Below are positions 59,968 through 64,000 of a stretch of DNA of 64,000 nt, piece by piece. A program made the translations under genes and the position numbers. The stretch comes from Diadema setosum (lineage: Eukaryota; Echinodermata; Echinoidea; Diadematoida; Diadematidae), in NCBI GenBank assembly GCA_033980235.1, contig CM067075.1:4690486-4754485 (forward strand). Reading direction: 5' to 3'. Every line of letters begins with the position of its first letter. Position 1 is the first letter of the stretch. The notes under the pieces were generated by a model. That model was given only the letters and a program-made list of their open reading frames with translations, had not been told where the DNA came from and made no database searches.

Positions 59968-60527
59968 TTAAAGGGCTAGTTCACCTTCATAAACATAAGG
60001 ATTGAAAGAATGCAGCAATATTAGTAATATTAGTAGAACACATCAGTGAAAGTTTGAGGAAAATCGGACAATCGATGCAAAAGTTATGAATTTTTAACAT
60101 TTTTGTGTTGGAACCACTGGATGAGGAGACTACTAAGGCTCGTGATGTCATATGAGTACAACAGTATAAAGAAAATGTAAAGAAAATTCAACATATTTTC
60201 ACTTTTTTCGCATATTAAAAGAGCACTTGACTTGCCTCTTTCTAAGGGCGATGAGAATAATATTACCCATAACATATGTCAGTAACGAGTCAAGGGAATG
60301 TGTGAAATTTTGTGAAATTCTCTTTATATTCTTTTTATATTGTTATACGCATGTGACATCATACACTGCAGTAGTCTTCTCATCCAGCGGTGACTGCACA
60401 AAAACTTCAAAAATTCATAACTTTTGAACGGATTGTCCGATTTTCCTCAAACTTTCAATGATGTGTTCTACTAATATTGCTACATTCTCTCAATCCTTGT
60501 GTTATTGAAGGTGAACATGTCCTTTAA
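59968..60527. mobile_element. MITE with long foldback arms
   Basis: The ends TTAAAGG and CCTTTAA continue into inverted arms of roughly 200 bp. TTCACCTTCA pairs with TGAAGGTGAA, and GAAAATCGGACAATC with GATTGTCCGATTTTC-like sequence; GTGATGTCATATG pairs with CATGTGACATCAT. It is 560 bp with no ORF. Confidence 0.8.
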
Positions 60528-62900
60528 TATTGCACTGAACATGACCGATACTTCAGCGACCACACACACACACATGCGCGCGCGTGCGGGCGCGCATTGG
60601 CTTTCTGTCGCCATTCGTCGTGTTTACATACACGTTATTGTAACAACATTATACAATGTAGTATGTACCTGTATAGCAGATAGCGGGAAAGGGAAATAGA
60701 CAGACCAAGGAAGATACTTTCTTGGACAGACATAAGGACATATATACATAAAGAGGTGTACGGAAAGAAAAAAAAACAGTATACTTTGAATGCGTTTTCA
60801 CTCTCTGCCGTTACCATGACATCAGTAGCAACAAAAGGAGGACTCTAAGAATCGCTCATTAGATCAATGGCTTTGTATGAATTTATGTGCCACGAGCGAG
60901 AAAAAAAAAAAAGAACAGCCTGTCCATATCCAATACGAGAACGTCATCACTTTGGTGGGTAGATGCCGCTCTGTGGTGAATTCCATCAAGATTATTGCCA
61001 TTAAACCTGAATCTCGACCTGACAGACTTAATCACAGTTGTGGATAACAGGAGAATTGGCATCTAAATGTGAAATCCCCCTCCTTCGTCGATAAATCTTG
61101 TATTAAGTGTTAATGGAATAATGAAGTCGAGACTGTTGGCTATAATCTGGCAAGGGTCAAGATGCGGATATTGTTCCTTTCGAATTTCATGAGGCTGTCT
61201 AGGGTAATATAAAGCCTTAGCGCACGGAGCAATTTGAACACAACTGCATAGTGGTAAGCAATTAATTTCATGACAAATGTGTAATACCTAGACGATTGTC
61301 TTTAAATGAGAGCACAGACCCTAGTTTACCTCTAAAAATAATTTTCACATTTATTCTCTTTAAAATATAACACCCTCCCTCCGAAGATGGCAACATTAGC
61401 TTCTGACGCCATCCTAGATTCCCCAACACTTTGCTCTGTATGTCAATAGACTTAGGCTCGCAACCAGGTGATTTTCCGTCCTTCGAGTGACACCAAACGT
61501 TACTTGCCTCGGGTTAGACGAGAATAATGAATGAGGGTGCCTTGCAGGGAGACCACAAGACGCCATACGGAGGAAGTTAGACTCACTCTATAGTAATCGA
61601 TTACATGTGGCAAACGAGATACCTCGGATGCTTAACCCTTGTGCCGTCTTCAATCGTTTACTCGGTATGTAAACGACGTCGGAATGTTCCAGCGACATCG
61701 AAAGACGGTAATCGTTATCACATGGCGGGCTGTCGAATAACAAGTTGGATGGAATCGTGTTGCATCGCGCATAAATATGAAAATAACTTCCCCTCTTGTG
61801 TATTTTCACAGCGACTGTAAGCTTGCGATTTTTGGATGAACCTTTATTTTTGTTAGAATCCCGAGACGTGTACGTAGTTTTAAACCGGTGGCGTCACATT
61901 TTCTTTAGTCTCATTCTTCGATGTCCATGGGATTGTATTTACTGTTAAAGTTTAGATGAGCAAGTAAAGTAGGAAAAACAGTTCTGCAAAATAATTGGCA
62001 GAATCGCCGATAGGACAAACTACCATTAATTCACTGGCGCCTGCATTGGGCACTACGAACTATTTAAGCTCAAATAAAAATGGTTTGATAGAAGAACGAC
62101 ATTTTTTTGTGCTGCATTTCATGTGAATTTCGTCAGATTCATGAGAGCGAATATAAACGGATGTTACATTGTGTCAATAACCATCTTTATTAGACTTGAG
62201 ATCGACGTGGAATGCATATTTTACACTAAGCATTGCATGTACATGTATTGATCAACCTCTTTTTTTCTCACACAACCATTACGTCTACATGGTTTATGGG
62301 TAATAGAGATTAATCAATCAAGGCGATCATCTCGTCTTTCCCATTGTGCCTGTTTATTACGTAATTAATGATGACAGCAAGTCATTGAGGTATAGCTGAG
62401 TCTACCACCTTTAGTTTGCCCATATTTGTGGAAGTCGTTCACCTGGCCGGAGATGTTTCTTTATTTTCATTGTTGTGAGAGTCAAACCGACAGAGAAAGT
62501 TCAAACGATGACAAACGATGACAGAAACCGGGAGTAGATATCAAGAAAAGATTCCCGCTCCCCAGCGGATAAGCGATGCCGCTGAAAGGAGAGGGAACGC
62601 CTATACGCGATTACTCACCACAAGAGCTGTAAATCATATTCACTTGACCAGAAAGACCATTCATTCCAATTAAACACCCACGAGTCTACACTTCCACCAT
62701 GAGGACGTCTCTAATTTCTTTTGACTCCCAGACGGTGAATTTTGAATTTCTGCCTGAAATATAAAGGAAAACGAAAAGAAAAAAAAAAAGATAGATGACA
62801 GAGAAAGAGAAAGAGAAGAGAGAGGGAGAGTGAGAGAAAGGAGGGGATGGTTAAAAATCGCCGAGAAATTGATGTAATCTGTGATAGATTGTTCATCACT
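60528..62900. other. Intergenic
   Basis: No supported gene or transposon end. A CA/CG alternating stretch lies at 60562-60594 and a purine-rich stretch at 62775-62850. Confidence 0.5.
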
Positions 62901-62959
62901 GGTAAGTTTCGATGCGCATCTCACCTGCTGTCAATCAAACATAAATTCGATCAATCACG

Positions 62960-63440
62960 GCCAGTGTTTTAAGCACCGAGGGAATTGTCACGCCGAGTAG
63001 AGCCAATCAGAGACGAGGTAAGAAAACTTCTCCTCCTGTCTACCAACATCATCTCGAACCATCATCATCGCTCCGCCGGAAGCTGCCCGTCTCGCTCACG
63101 GGCGAACATCTGCCGTGCCTCGGCGCGAATTCTAGGTGTGGTCTTATTGTTATTTTCACCTTAAAACTGTCGAACTATTCGTAAAATACAAGGGAAATCT
63201 GCTTCTGATATAAAGACAAATCTCCTCTAAGAAGATTGGTCGTTCGCCGTGGCGTGAATTTGATGCGCCTTTTAGTCTCCTCTTCATTCATTTCGGATGA
63301 GATTCCGGCTGGCACCAAACCGAACACCTAGAGCAACGGGATGACAAGCGCAATCCGCAAGACCAAAATTAGTCCATGAATTCGGCGGACTAACGCCTAA
63401 AACCATCCTGTTTTGCAACAATCCAGGGCATCATCCATGT
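62960..63440 (+). promoter_or_regulatory. CpG-rich candidate promoter and first exon of a gene leaving the window
   Basis: CpG density rises from about 62960. A strong donor consensus GTG|GTAAGT lies at 63440-63441, preceded by ATG at 63436. This would place a non-coding or nearly non-coding first exon here. No downstream exon is visible in the remaining 560 bases. The identity of the gene is unknown. Confidence 0.3.
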
Positions 63441-64000
63441 GGTAAGTCGTACAACGTTTTCTTACTCCTTCTCGCAGGACTGCTTTTATCCTTTAAAATT
63501 GCCGGATTGTTGGGTATCAACCCCTAGCCGGCGAACGCGTCGACTTTTTCCACACGTGCGCCGCTCTCTTAGCTCCCGGGGACGATGGCAGGTTAGACGA
63601 AAACGTGGCGTGGTTCTAATTTGGAGTGATTCTTTCTCGTATTGGGTTTCCTCTCCCGTTGTTGGACTCGACGCGATCCTGGGATGATCCGGAGAATACC
63701 AGGGCGTAGAGGATTCTCGAGCAAATTATTATTCCAAGATGTCATCTTTCTCAGTTATGTCAACAATTTATGCTGAGCCGGATATTACTCTTTTTTGTGT
63801 GTTGGGTATCAAAGCTGAAATTTCTATAGAGGGAAGACACCAAACAAGGGATCCAGGGGAAATAATCCGATGTGTGTGAAATTCCTCCTCAGAGTTTATT
63901 GCGACTATCGTGCGGTTAATGTCAAATTCTGCCTTTTAACATTTCAACTTGGAAATAACGCTTGCAAAGGTCTACTTGCATTGTGCTAAAATACGAACTT
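63441..64000. other. Unassigned 3' end of the window
   Basis: An open frame from 63439 lacks any recognisable domain and begins inside the donor consensus. It could be the start of an intron. Confidence 0.35.

Overview
This is AT-rich animal nuclear DNA. It has genes split by GT-AG introns, CpG-containing promoter-like patches, many microsatellites and dense non-autonomous transposons. Repeats built from about 160-bp units carrying TGACCTTTGACC, followed by (CGGA)n and a terminal hairpin, plus a MADF-BESS gene and C2H2 zinc-finger genes, suggest a marine invertebrate. An echinoderm, perhaps a sea urchin, fits best. The organism is an inference; no species-diagnostic gene was seen.

Three protein-coding genes can be assembled with matching splice phases. 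(1) 152-8015, minus strand: a C2H2 zinc-finger protein with three coding exons and 535 residues; its start and stop are both present. (2) 34837-38677, plus strand: a MADF-BESS protein with three coding exons and 359 residues. (3) 44470-55460, minus strand: a coiled-coil protein with eleven coding exons and 440 residues. I suggest it is a ZWINT-like or RWD-containing kinetochore candidate, with modest confidence. The last ~600 bases hold a possible first exon of a gene that leaves the window. No tRNA, rRNA or CRISPR array was recognised.

Layout. 1-8.0 kb: zinc-finger gene whose introns hold a pearl/HINE-like repeat and a nested TIR transposon. 8-26 kb: no convincing gene. It holds two pearl/HINE-like elements, a 3.3-kb TIR element full of TAACACCGTGAC motifs with a GC-rich element inside it, a CpG-rich gene-free zone (16.7-19.4 kb), a hAT-like element with a clear 8-bp target duplication, and a second copy of the nested TIR transposon carrying a telomere-like array. 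26.3-34.8 kb: two 1.4-kb direct repeats that are almost identical, flanking a 5.7-kb segment bounded by inverted repeats. That segment contains the C-terminal remnant of a probable transposase. The downstream 1.4-kb copy abuts the MADF-BESS start codon and may be its promoter and 5' UTR. 34.8-39 kb: MADF-BESS gene. 39-44.4 kb: MITEs, another pearl/HINE-like element in the reverse orientation, and a 229-bp tandem duplication ending in a long palindrome. 44.4-55.5 kb: coiled-coil gene with MITEs in its introns. 55.5-64 kb: largely gene-free, with two MITEs, microsatellites and the CpG-rich 3' end.

The genes do not form an operon or an obvious pathway. Two look like DNA-binding regulators and one a possible chromosome-segregation component. 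The most unusual content is the transposon landscape: nested elements, elements carrying arrays of nuclear-receptor-like DR1 sites, and a duplicated promoter-like segment around a TIR element.
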